NCBI GenBank assembly: GCA_022824805.1
Contig: JAJDZE010000103.1
Coordinates: forward strand, 1-43,789
Reading direction: 5' to 3'
From: Acidimicrobiia bacterium
GTDB lineage: Bacteria > Actinomycetota > Acidimicrobiia > Acidimicrobiales > Poriferisodalaceae
DNA length: 43,789 nt
The first letter of the stretch is position 1. Each line of letters begins with the position of its first letter. Shown here in pieces: positions 7,413 to 14,577 of this stretch. Both the position numbers and the translations under genes were made by a program. The notes beneath the pieces are model-generated. The model had not been told where the DNA came from and searched no databases. It saw only the letters and a program-made list of their open reading frames with translations.

Positions 7413-8858
7413 ATGACACGAACAACTGACACCATGGCCGCCGCAGAGATGACGGCGGCGCCGCTCGTCGATCTCGATGTCGTCGATGCGACTTTGCGTG
7501 CGGCGCTGGACGCGGGCGGCGAGTGGGCCGAGCTGTTCGCCGAAGACCGGGAGTCGGCCGGCGTGGTCTTTGACGAGGGTCGGGTTGAGGAGATGAACTC
7601 GGGCCGCGACCGCGGTGTGGGCATCCGGGTCACCGCCGGCGAGGTCACCGGCTATGCGCACACCTCCGATCTGAGCGCCCGAGGGCTGGCAGATGCCGCT
7701 CGTACGGCGGCTGCGGTGGCGACACGTCAGCCGCGGGGCGGCACGATGGACATGACCTCGCTCGGGCGAGTCGCTCTGGCCGAACCCCGGGTTGCTGTGT
7801 TGCCTGCGTCCATCGGCGCCGAACGCAAGGTGGCGCTGTTGCGCGCAGCAGATGACGCCGCCCGCTCCGCTCACGAGGCCGTCACTCAGGTGACGGCCCG
7901 CTACGGCGAGAGCCGCCGCCGGATCATGGTGGCCAACACCCATGGCGTCTGCGCGGCCGACGACCAGGTGCGGACGTTGTTCTCGGTGGGATGCGTCGCG
8001 AGCGGCGACGGCGGCCTGCAGACCGGCCGCGAGACCGTCGGATACACGGTGGGCTGGGAACTGTTCGACGACCACGACCCTGCTGAGCTCGCCGAGCGTG
8101 CCGCGCAGCGCGCCGTCACGAAACTCGCGGCCCGTCCCGCGCCGAGCGGCGAGGTGCCCGTGGTGATCGCCCGCGGCGGGGGCGGGGTCCTGTTCCATGA
8201 GGCATGCGGGCATGGGCTCGAAGCCGATCTGGTGCGCAAGGGGGCGTCGGTGTTCGCCGGCCGGGTTGGCTCGCAGGTGGCGGCCAGCGGGGTGTCGCTG
8301 GTCGATGACGGCACCATGGGGCCTGAGTGGGGTGCGCTGGCCATCGACGACGAAGGCCACCCCACCCAGCGCAACGAGCTGATCAGCGACGGCATCCTCA
8401 CCGATTACATGTGGGATTGGCTGCGCAGCCGCGATGAAGGCCGGGTGCCGTCGGGCAATGGTCGGCGTCAGAGCTACACGCATCTGCCGATGGTCCGGAT
8501 GACCAACACGTTCGTCACCAACGGCGACATCGACCCGGCCGACATCATCGCTGACACGCCGTGGGGCGTGTATGTGGCCCATCTCGGCGGCGGTCAGGTC
8601 AACACCGCCACCGGCGACTTCGTATTCGGCATGACCGAGTCGTACCTCATCGAGGACGGCGTGATCACCGAACCGCTGCGAGAGGGCAACCTGATCGGCA
8701 ACGGCCCCCAAGTACTGCTCGACATCGACGCCCTCGGGAATGACTTCGCCATGGGCAGCCCCGGTACCTGCGGCAAGGACGGCCAAGGCGTGCCCGTCGG
8801 CGACGGCCAGCCCACGCTGCGCGTACGCGCGCTCACCGTGGGCGGTACCGCCGCGTGA
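7413..8858 (+). CDS. tldD: TldD metalloprotease subunit
   Basis: 481 residues. TldD is the catalytic half of the TldD/TldE heterodimer, a zinc protease of the PmbA/TldD family that trims unfolded peptides and processes some peptide precursors. The zinc site HEACGH is at 262-267 and the later conserved block GSPGTCGKDGQGVPVGDGQP is present. The ATG at 7413 is preceded by ACAGGAACC, a reasonable ribosome site; upstream in-frame codons from 7320 look non-coding. The tldE partner follows after 44 bases, which contain a short duplicated segment. I see no RiPP precursor gene close by, so a general proteolytic role is the simplest reading. Confidence 0.93.
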   Translation: MTRTTDTMAAAEMTAAPLVDLDVVDATLRAALDAGGEWAELFAEDRESAGVVFDEGRVEEMNSGRDRGVGIRVTAGEVTGYAHTSDLSARGLADAARTAAAVATRQPRGGTMDMTSLGRVALAEPRVAVLPASIGAERKVALLRAADDAARSAHEAVTQVTARYGESRRRIMVANTHGVCAADDQVRTLFSVGCVASGDGGLQTGRETVGYTVGWELFDDHDPAELAERAAQRAVTKLAARPAPSGEVPVVIARGGGGVLFHEACGHGLEADLVRKGASVFAGRVGSQVAASGVSLVDDGTMGPEWGALAIDDEGHPTQRNELISDGILTDYMWDWLRSRDEGRVPSGNGRRQSYTHLPMVRMTNTFVTNGDIDPADIIADTPWGVYVAHLGGGQVNTATGDFVFGMTESYLIEDGVITEPLREGNLIGNGPQVLLDIDALGNDFAMGSPGTCGKDGQGVPVGDGQPTLRVRALTVGGTAA

Positions 8859-8895
8859 GCGGCGGGGTGTGGCGGCGCGTGAGCGGCGGGGTGTG
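8853..8895. repeat. Direct repeat in the tldD-tldE junction, 19 bp, period 24
   Basis: GCGTGAGCGGCGGGGTGTG occurs at 8853-8871 and again at 8877-8895. The first copy contains the TGA stop of tldD. The second ends seven bases before the tldE ATG at 8903. The duplication therefore sets the spacing between the two genes. Confidence 0.85.
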
Positions 8896-8902
8896 ATCGC
8901 GC

Positions 8903-10267
8903 ATGAGTGAGCGGCGCCAGTACGACACTGACGAGTTGGCCCAGCTCGCGCGGCAGGTGTGCGAGCACGCCCAAGGCAGCGAGCAGATCGAGGTCTGCGT
9001 GTCGACAGGACGCTCCACCACGGTGCGCGCCTATAGAGGCGACGTCGAGTCGTTGCGCTCGGGCCACAGCGCAGCCATCGGCGTGCGTGTCATCAGCCAC
9101 GGCCGTCAGGGCTTCGCATCGGCCGGCTCGCTCGACGCTGACGTCGTCGCTGACACGCTCGCAGCCGCCCGGAGCAACGTGAAGTTCGGCGAGCCCGATC
9201 CTCATCAGGCACTTGCTGAGCCCGACGACGTGGCCCCTCCCGGCTTGGACCTCAGCGACCCGGCCGTGCTCAGCGTGCCCGACGCCGACAAGATCGCAGC
9301 GGCCATCGACCTCGAACGCCGTTGCCTGTCCGCGGATCCTCGCATCTCCGGGGTGCGCGTCGCGGCTTGGAGCGACGGGTGGTCCCAGTCGGCGCTGGCG
9401 TCGAGCACCGGCATCTGCGTGCAGTCCGAGCACGGGAGCTGCTCGGTCGGCGCTCAACCGCTGGCCACCGACGGCGACGAGACGCAGATCGGCTACGCCG
9501 GCGACGCTGCACGGCGGCCCGACGAGCTCGACATCGACCGGGTCGTCGCTGAATCGACATCGCAGGCCACCGGCCAGCTCGGCGCCACCAAGCCGCCGAG
9601 CGAACGCGTCACCGTCGTGCTGGCTCCGCCGGTCGCGGCAGCGTTCATCGGAGTAGTCGCGAGCGTGCTCGCCGCCGACAGCGTGCTCAAGGGTCGCTCG
9701 CCGTTCGCCGATCGTGTGGGCGAGCAGATTGCCGACGAGCGGCTCCACGTCGTCGACGACCCCACCGACCCGACGACGCTCGGGGCCGCGAACTTCGACG
9801 GTGAAGGGCTTGCAGCACGCCGCAATGAGCTGATCTCGGCCGGTGTGCTGAGCGGATTCCTGCACAACGCCTACACCGCGCGCCGATCAGACACGGTGTC
9901 GACGGGGTCTGCGGTTCGCGGCACGCGATCGGTCCCTGGCGTCGGCACCCACGCACCCGTCGTCGCCACCGGCAATATCGCCGCCGACAAGCTGTACGCA
10001 TCGGTCGGCGACGGCGTGCTGGTGCGAGGCGTCAGCGGCTTGCACAGCGGCGTCAACCCCACCAGCGGCGATTTCTCGGTGGGTGCCTGGGGGCACCGGA
10101 TCGCAGGCGGTCAGCTCGCTGAACCGTTTCGTGAGGCAACCATCGCTTCCACCCTGCAGCGGATGCTGCTCGGGATCTGCGGCATCGGCGCGACCGCCGA
10201 ACCGCTTGCCGGGGGAATGTCGATGCCGCCGCTGGTCATCGCCGATGTTGCACTGTCGGGCGTGTGA
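8903..10267 (+). CDS. tldE: TldE/PmbA, partner subunit of TldD
   Basis: 454 residues. It has the PmbA/TldE fold features (GHSAAIGVRVI near the start, LLGICGIGATAEPLAGGMSM near the end) but no HExxxH motif, as expected for the non-catalytic subunit that shapes the substrate channel. Its stop overlaps the next start in GTGTGA, so translation of the PHP gene is probably coupled. The order tldD-tldE with a short gap supports a stoichiometric complex in the cytoplasm. The GTGAGCGG-type duplication just upstream may alter translation coupling from tldD. Confidence 0.92.
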   Translation: MSERRQYDTDELAQLARQVCEHAQGSEQIEVCVSTGRSTTVRAYRGDVESLRSGHSAAIGVRVISHGRQGFASAGSLDADVVADTLAAARSNVKFGEPDPHQALAEPDDVAPPGLDLSDPAVLSVPDADKIAAAIDLERRCLSADPRISGVRVAAWSDGWSQSALASSTGICVQSEHGSCSVGAQPLATDGDETQIGYAGDAARRPDELDIDRVVAESTSQATGQLGATKPPSERVTVVLAPPVAAAFIGVVASVLAADSVLKGRSPFADRVGEQIADERLHVVDDPTDPTTLGAANFDGEGLAARRNELISAGVLSGFLHNAYTARRSDTVSTGSAVRGTRSVPGVGTHAPVVATGNIAADKLYASVGDGVLVRGVSGLHSGVNPTSGDFSVGAWGHRIAGGQLAEPFREATIASTLQRMLLGICGIGATAEPLAGGMSMPPLVIADVALSGV

Positions 10268-10995
10268 CGATGCCTCGCCCGCCCGCCCCGGCCGCCGTCG
10301 AACGGCATCCGCATCTCGCCGACAGCTGCCCCCAGGGCTGGGTGCGCGTCGACTTCCACACGCACACCATGTGGTCGGGCGACTCGACGACGACACCGGA
10401 AGAATTTGCTCAGTGCCTGTCCGAAAGCGGCATCGACGTGGTGTGCATTACCGACCACAACGCGGTGCGAGGTGCTCAGCAGCTGCAGGGCGAGCTGGAT
10501 GCCCGGGTTGTGGTCGGCGAGGAGATGAAGACCCACGTCGGGGAGATCATCGGGCTGTTCCTGACCGAACGCGTGCCGCAGGGCTTGGCGCCGGTCGCGG
10601 CCGCACAGGCCGTGAAGTCCCAGGGCGGGCTCGTCTACATACCGCACCCGTTCGACCCGCTCCGCAACAATCTGCGTCACGACGCGCTCGATGAGCTCGT
10701 CGGCGAGGGCCTGGTCGACGGCATCGAGGTGATCAACTCAAAGACGAGCCTGTCCAGTCTCAACTCGCGTGCGTCCCGCTATGCCGGCGAGCACGATCTG
10801 GCGCCGGGTGCGGGCAGCGACGCTCATGTCGCCGAAGCGCTGGGGGGCGCATACTTGGAGATGCCTGACTTCAGCGACGACGATCCCGCCGGCTTTCTGG
10901 CATCGATGCGCCAGGGTTGGGCCGTTGGCCATCACTACGACCCACCCCGTCGCTGGAGGCCGCGCATCGTTCCTTCGGTGGGGAGCGACCACTAG
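10264..10995 (+). CDS. PHP-domain metal-dependent phosphoesterase
   Basis: 243 residues from a GTG that overlaps the tldE stop by four bases. The metal-binding motifs of the PHP family are visible: DFHTHTMWSGDS near residue 30, ITDHN near 60, a glutamate in VGEEMKTHVGE, YIPHPFDP, and AGSDAH near 190. Relatives hydrolyse phosphate esters such as nucleoside 3',5'-bisphosphates or histidinol phosphate; the substrate here is not evident. There is no polymerase domain, so it is not a DnaE fragment. It lies between tldE and uppP (8-base gap to uppP) in a clearly cotranscribed set. Confidence 0.82.
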   Translation: MTMPRPPAPAAVERHPHLADSCPQGWVRVDFHTHTMWSGDSTTTPEEFAQCLSESGIDVVCITDHNAVRGAQQLQGELDARVVVGEEMKTHVGEIIGLFLTERVPQGLAPVAAAQAVKSQGGLVYIPHPFDPLRNNLRHDALDELVGEGLVDGIEVINSKTSLSSLNSRASRYAGEHDLAPGAGSDAHVAEALGGAYLEMPDFSDDDPAGFLASMRQGWAVGHHYDPPRRWRPRIVPSVGSDH

Positions 10996-11003
10996 GGGCT
11001 GCA

Positions 11004-12092
11004 GTGCCGGACGCTGCCGTCGCGATCCTGCTTGGCCTGCTGCAGGGACTGACCGAGTTCTTCCCCGTTTCGTCGAGTGCCCATCTCGAAGTGGTGCCCT
11101 GGCTGGCCGGCTGGGATCTCTTCGGTGGTGACAATGAGCTGGAAAACGCCTTCGATGTCGCCGTGCACGTCGGCACGCTGGCCGGAGCGGCGCTGTACCT
11201 GCGTGCCGACATCGCCCGCTATGGCGCAGCACTCTGGCGCGGCGTCCGCGGACGTGCCGAGAGCGACACCCGCATTGCGGTAGGTCTGGGTTTGTCGGCG
11301 CTCCCCGCGGCCGTGGTGGGCGTCGCCCTGGAGGATCGCCTGCTCGACCTCGCTGAGCAGCCTCTGCTGATCGCAGCACTGCTGGCCGGCTTCGGCTGGC
11401 TGCTGTGGCGATCTGACGTTGCTGCGCACGCGCGGGGCGCGCAGCGATCCCAAGATTCCTGCCGGGTGCGGGACGCTCTCGGCATGGGCCTCGCGCAAGC
11501 CACAGCGCTGCTCCCGGGAGTCAGCCGCTCGGGAGTGACCATCACGGCAGGTCGGTGGCTCGGTTTCGATCGAGCTGCGGCGGCACGGCTGGCCTTTCTG
11601 ATGAGCCTTCCGCTCATTGCAGGGGCAGGCGCCTATCGCTTTGCGACACTTGGCGATGCTGCACCCACGAGTGCAGAGCTGCAGTTGTTCATCGTCGGGG
11701 GCGTTTCCGCCGCGGTGGCGTCTTGGGCGGGCGTTGCTGCCATGGTGTGGCTGCTTGACCGGACCGATCGCCGCCCGCAGCGCAGCCCGTCGGAGGCTGA
11801 GCCGCCTGGCGAAGCCGTGGCCCGAGCGGCCCGTGAGCGGAGCGAACAAGAGCGGGAAGCAACAGGCGGTGCGACGAGGAGGTTCATCACTTCGCGCAGC
11901 CCGTCGGAGGCTGAGCCGCTTGGCGAAGCCGTGGCTCGAGCGGCCCGTGAGCGGAGCGAACAAGAGCGGGAAGCAACAGGCGGTGCGACGAGGAGGTTCA
12001 TCACTTCGCGCAGCCCGTTCGCGCTGTTCGCCGGCTACCGCCTGGCGCTCGCAGCCGCCGTGGCCGTGGTGGCCATCAGCGGCCTGCGCTAG
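11004..12092 (+). CDS. uppP: Undecaprenyl-diphosphatase with repeat-derived insertion
   Basis: 362 residues from GTG 11004. UppP removes a phosphate from undecaprenyl diphosphate, recycling the lipid carrier for peptidoglycan and polysaccharide. Motifs: GLLQGLTEFFPVSSSAH (11-27) and LPGVSRSGVT (170-179) carry the active-site Glu, Ser, His and Arg. Family members are usually about 270-280 residues. The excess is mainly residues 260-337, two tandem copies of a 38-residue, highly charged unit (key motif ARAARERSEQERE) placed before the last membrane helix (FALFAGYRLALA). A smaller extra piece, HARGAQRSQDSCR, sits near 142-154. The insert carries no stop and keeps the final helix in frame. GTG was chosen because it gives the standard short N-terminus; the PHP stop is 8 bases upstream. 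Confidence 0.94.
   Translation: MPDAAVAILLGLLQGLTEFFPVSSSAHLEVVPWLAGWDLFGGDNELENAFDVAVHVGTLAGAALYLRADIARYGAALWRGVRGRAESDTRIAVGLGLSALPAAVVGVALEDRLLDLAEQPLLIAALLAGFGWLLWRSDVAAHARGAQRSQDSCRVRDALGMGLAQATALLPGVSRSGVTITAGRWLGFDRAAAARLAFLMSLPLIAGAGAYRFATLGDAAPTSAELQLFIVGGVSAAVASWAGVAAMVWLLDRTDRRPQRSPSEAEPPGEAVARAARERSEQEREATGGATRRFITSRSPSEAEPLGEAVARAARERSEQEREATGGATRRFITSRSPFALFAGYRLALAAAVAVVAISGLR
11781..12018. repeat. Two 114-bp tandem units inside uppP plus partial third
   Basis: Unit 1 is 11781-11894, unit 2 is 11895-12008, and ten bases of a third start (CGCAGCCCGT) follow at 12009-12018. The units differ at only a few positions. Each is exactly 38 codons and open in the uppP frame. Within each lies a 40-base core, at 11819-11858 and 11933-11972, containing GAGCGG three times. 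The same core recurs at 12105-12144 and 27155-27194. Confidence 0.95.
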
Positions 12093-12182
12093 AGGCGAAG
12101 CCGCGGCCCGAGCGGCCCGTGAGCGGAGCGAACAAGAGCGGGCAACGAGAGGTGCGACAGCGAAGGGTTCACCGGTTCGCGT
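12093..12182. repeat. Third copy of the dispersed repeat, between uppP and SAF gene
   Basis: The copy starts right after the uppP TAG. Its 40-base core (12105-12144) matches the uppP copies at 39 of 40 positions; the remainder diverges more, with small gaps, up to TTCGCG near 12181. It fills the whole 76-base gap between the two convergent stops and runs into the last codons of the SAF gene on the minus strand. Confidence 0.85.
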
Positions 12183-12792
12183 TGCTGTCGAGCACCACGG
12201 GCACGACGACGCCTGTGGCGCTGGCCCGTGCCACGGGGTCGAGGTGGATCGGCTCAATCTCGACAAGCCATCGATCCCTTGACGCGGCGAGGACGAAGGC
12301 CGGCACCCGAGCTGCATCGGCAGTTCCGGCGGCGGGATCGAACGGATCGATGTCGGCGAAGAGCATCAGCTCGACGGGCGTGCCGGGCTTCACATCGGGG
12401 GCATGGGGCACGACGCTGATGCCGATGCCGCGGCGTCCTGGGCTCACCCCTGATGCGGGATGGAAGTCGAGCTCGGTCAGCAAGGCGCCCTGCGGGACTG
12501 CCCGCGTCAGCTCGCCGAGCTCGAACGCAGTGGTGAGCGCCCCGGCGGGCACGAGATGGGCCGGTACCTCGACGAGATCGACGTGCTCGGTCGGTGAGCT
12601 TCCCACTGCCAGCGAGGTCTGCGCGGCGAGCACTCGCACCGACGTTCCCCATGCGGCTGCAGCCGAACGCGCTCGGCCCGCCGACCCGGCGATCAGCAGC
12701 AGCGCCACGAGCGCGACCACACCGACCGCGGCCCAGTGCACCGCGTTGGGGCGCCGCCGCCAGAAGTCGCTGAGCTGTGAGATGAACGCCAT
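12169..12792 (-). CDS. SAF-domain membrane-anchored protein (CpaB/RcpC-like)
   Basis: 207 residues from ATG 12792. One membrane helix (about 20-38: AVGVVALVALLLIAGSAG) follows a short basic N-terminus, and the rest should lie outside the cell. Residues 49-110 resemble a SAF domain (VRVLAAQTSLAVG, then VEVPAHLVPAGAL and LTRAVPQGALLTELDF). SAF proteins take part in Flp-pilus assembly (CpaB) or bind sugars; no pilus genes are nearby, so the role is open. The last codons and stop lie in a dispersed-repeat copy. It follows the FmdB-like gene by 67 bases, a gap with a strong hairpin. A longer frame reaching 13890 is antisense to other genes and was not used. Confidence 0.75.
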   Translation of the reverse strand: MAFISQLSDFWRRRPNAVHWAAVGVVALVALLLIAGSAGRARSAAAAWGTSVRVLAAQTSLAVGSSPTEHVDLVEVPAHLVPAGALTTAFELGELTRAVPQGALLTELDFHPASGVSPGRRGIGISVVPHAPDVKPGTPVELMLFADIDPFDPAAGTADAARVPAFVLAASRDRWLVEIEPIHLDPVARASATGVVVPVVLDSNANR

Positions 12793-12815
12793 GAGAGCCT
12801 CCGTCGCGAAGCCAT

Positions 12816-12836
12816 CGCAGCGGCGGGGCCGCTGCG
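12816..12836 (-). other. Strong hairpin between fmdB-like gene and SAF gene
   Basis: CGCAGCGGC (12816-12824) and GCCGCTGCG (12828-12836) form a perfect 9-bp stem with a three-base loop. It lies 24 bases before the SAF-gene ATG on the minus strand. It could reduce read-through from the upstream gene, but it has no T-run and its role is unproven. Confidence 0.4.
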
Positions 12837-12859
12837 GGCTTGTCTCGATGCTGGAGGCG

Positions 12860-13237
12860 TCAGCCTGACGCCGAGGCGGCCCCGACGGCTGAGCTCGACG
12901 CGCCGTTCGACGAGCTGCTGTCCGAAGAGGCCGATTCTTTGCTTGCCGAATCGTTGGTCGTGCTTGAGTTCGATGAGTCCGACGAGTCGCTGCCGGAAGC
13001 CCCCGACGTGCTTCGGCCCTCGGACCTGCTGTCGTTCCGGTAGAAGCCGCTGCCCTTGAAGCTGATCCCGACGTTGGAGAACACCTTCCGCACCTCGCCG
13101 CCGCACTCCGGCGCCGACCCGTTGAGCGCTGTGCCCTCTGCCGGCAGAGGGCACACGCTGATGGGATCGTCGGAGAAGCTCTGGTAGCGCTCGAAGGTCT
13201 GGCCGCAGTCGGTACAGCGATACTCGTAGGTCGGCAT
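12860..13237 (-). CDS. FmdB/Ruc-like zinc-ribbon protein with expanded second knuckle
   Basis: 125 residues. The N-terminus MPTYEYRCTDCGQTFERYQS and the block KVFSNVGISFKGSGFYRND define the FmdB regulatory-protein family; the mycobacterial relative Rv0991c (Ruc) is a zinc-binding, redox-controlled chaperone. C8 and C11 form a normal CxxC. The second pair, normally CPxC, is C29 and C45 here, split by 13 extra residues (LPAEGTALNGSAP). That insert overlaps a perfect 24-base palindrome (13131-13154). The C-terminus from about 68 is Ser/Asp/Gly-rich and surely disordered, as in Ruc. It diverges from the UDP-sugar pyrophosphorylase gene, as Rv0991c does from the galU region, with the folate cyclo-ligase gene missing. 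Confidence 0.85.
   Translation of the reverse strand: MPTYEYRCTDCGQTFERYQSFSDDPISVCPLPAEGTALNGSAPECGGEVRKVFSNVGISFKGSGFYRNDSRSEGRSTSGASGSDSSDSSNSSTTNDSASKESASSDSSSSNGASSSAVGAASASG
13125..13158. repeat. Long palindrome within the fmdB-like coding region
   Basis: Positions 13131-13154 are a perfect 24-base palindrome: GTGCCCTCTGCC followed by its reverse complement. With one bulged base the pairing extends to 13125-13158. It falls in the codons between C29 and C45 of the zinc ribbon, at the 13-codon insertion. Confidence 0.9.
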
Positions 13238-13384
13238 GTATTCCCGCCCGGTGTCCCTTGGGGCCAGTCGCTCTGGTCACCTGCGGTGCCCGAGCCGCCG
13301 AGCAGTGTAGCCCTGGGCCGCAGGGGACAGTCTCGAATTCCCGACGACAGTCGTTCGTCTGCCCAGCCTCTAGGTTCTGGCACC

Positions 13385-14533
13385 GTGCTCGCCTCGGACT
13401 TGGCAGACCGGTACGGCATCGACGCATCGGCGGCCGAGACGCTGGCGGCATACGGCTTCGAGCCCGACGTGTTCGACCGGTTGCGCGCCAGGCTCATCGC
13501 AGCTGACGGCTCGGACACCGCAGGTCCGGCGAATCGGGTGCGTGGCAGCATCGAACCCCTGCGGCACGGCGACCTCGTGCCGCTGCCTCCGCCGGGCGCC
13601 GCTGAGCGCGAACAGTTCGCCCGTGCCGGTCGTGAGGCCATCGCCGGCGGGCAGGTGGGTGTGCTGCTGCTGGCCGGCGGCATGGCCACGCGCTTCGGGG
13701 GCGGCGTGAAAGCGCTGGCAGAGGCACTCCCGGGCCTGACGTTTGCTGCCGCCAAGCTGGCCGACCTGCGCCGTGTCGCCGGTGAGCTGGGGTGCACCGT
13801 TCCCCTGTGGCTGATGACCAGCTTCCAGTCCGACGGCGTGCTGCGCGACTGGGCGGCTGCGGCGGCGACGCCCGACGTTCCCATCGACATCGCCCCTCAG
13901 GGCGTGTCGATGCGCCTCACACCCAGCGGCGACGTGTTTCGCGGCGCTGACGGTGCCGTCTCGCTGCACGCCCCGGGGCATGGCGACGCGCCATGGGCCA
14001 TGCAGCGGAGCGGCCACCTGAGCCGGTTCGCAGACGGCGGCGGGCGCTTCCTCTTCGTCACCAACGTCGACAACGCTGCGGCAACACTGGACCCTGCGGT
14101 GATCGGCGCGCACCTTGCCGGGGCGAGACCGCTCACCTGCGAAGTCGTCGAGGGCGATGCTTCGGGAGGCTCTCCGTGGCGTGTGGACGGGCGGCTGCAG
14201 ATCGTGGAGTCGTTTCGCTTGCCGCCTGGCGTCGACCCGGCGGCGCCTGGGGCAGTCAACACGAACTCCCTCGTCGCTGACCTCGAGGTGTTTGCTGCCG
14301 GCTGGCCGTTGACGTGGTTCGAGGTTCACAAGCAGGTCGACGGGGTTGAGGTAGTGCAGTTCGAGCGGCTGATCGGCGAGCTGTCTGCGTTCGCAGACGC
14401 AGCGATGCTGCTCGTGGAGCGCGATGGCCCCGATGGCCGTTTCCAGCCCGTCAAGGATCCAGCGGAGCTCGAGGCGCGCCGCCCCGAGATCGCCCGGATC
14501 CTCTCCGGACGAGGCATCGAGATCGCCAGCTGA
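13385..14533 (+). CDS. UTP-dependent sugar-1-phosphate uridylyltransferase (UDPGP family)
   Basis: 382 residues from GTG 13385; the upstream in-frame codons look non-coding. The nucleotide-binding motif LLLAGGMATRFGGGVKAL sits near residue 100. FVTNVDNAA and the later VEVVQFERLIGEL and PVKD are typical of the UDPGP family, which covers UDP-glucose pyrophosphorylase and the related UDP-GlcNAc enzymes. It should make a UDP-sugar for envelope polysaccharide. By position it corresponds to galU upstream of moeA in mycobacteria, though the mycobacterial GalU is from another nucleotidyltransferase family, so I leave the symbol empty. Glucose versus N-acetylhexosamine cannot be decided by eye. Confidence 0.8.
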   Translation: MLASDLADRYGIDASAAETLAAYGFEPDVFDRLRARLIAADGSDTAGPANRVRGSIEPLRHGDLVPLPPPGAAEREQFARAGREAIAGGQVGVLLLAGGMATRFGGGVKALAEALPGLTFAAAKLADLRRVAGELGCTVPLWLMTSFQSDGVLRDWAAAAATPDVPIDIAPQGVSMRLTPSGDVFRGADGAVSLHAPGHGDAPWAMQRSGHLSRFADGGGRFLFVTNVDNAAATLDPAVIGAHLAGARPLTCEVVEGDASGGSPWRVDGRLQIVESFRLPPGVDPAAPGAVNTNSLVADLEVFAAGWPLTWFEVHKQVDGVEVVQFERLIGELSAFADAAMLLVERDGPDGRFQPVKDPAELEARRPEIARILSGRGIEIAS

Positions 14534-14577
14534 GGTGCACCGGTTCCCAGATCGCTGAGCCCAGTACATTGCGTTCG

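Noticed and set aside
12793-13890. Long N-terminal extension of the SAF-domain frame
   Set aside because: It overlaps the fmdB-like gene and the pyrophosphorylase gene, and is Arg/Ser/Ala-rich. The true start MAFISQLSDF precedes a normal membrane anchor.
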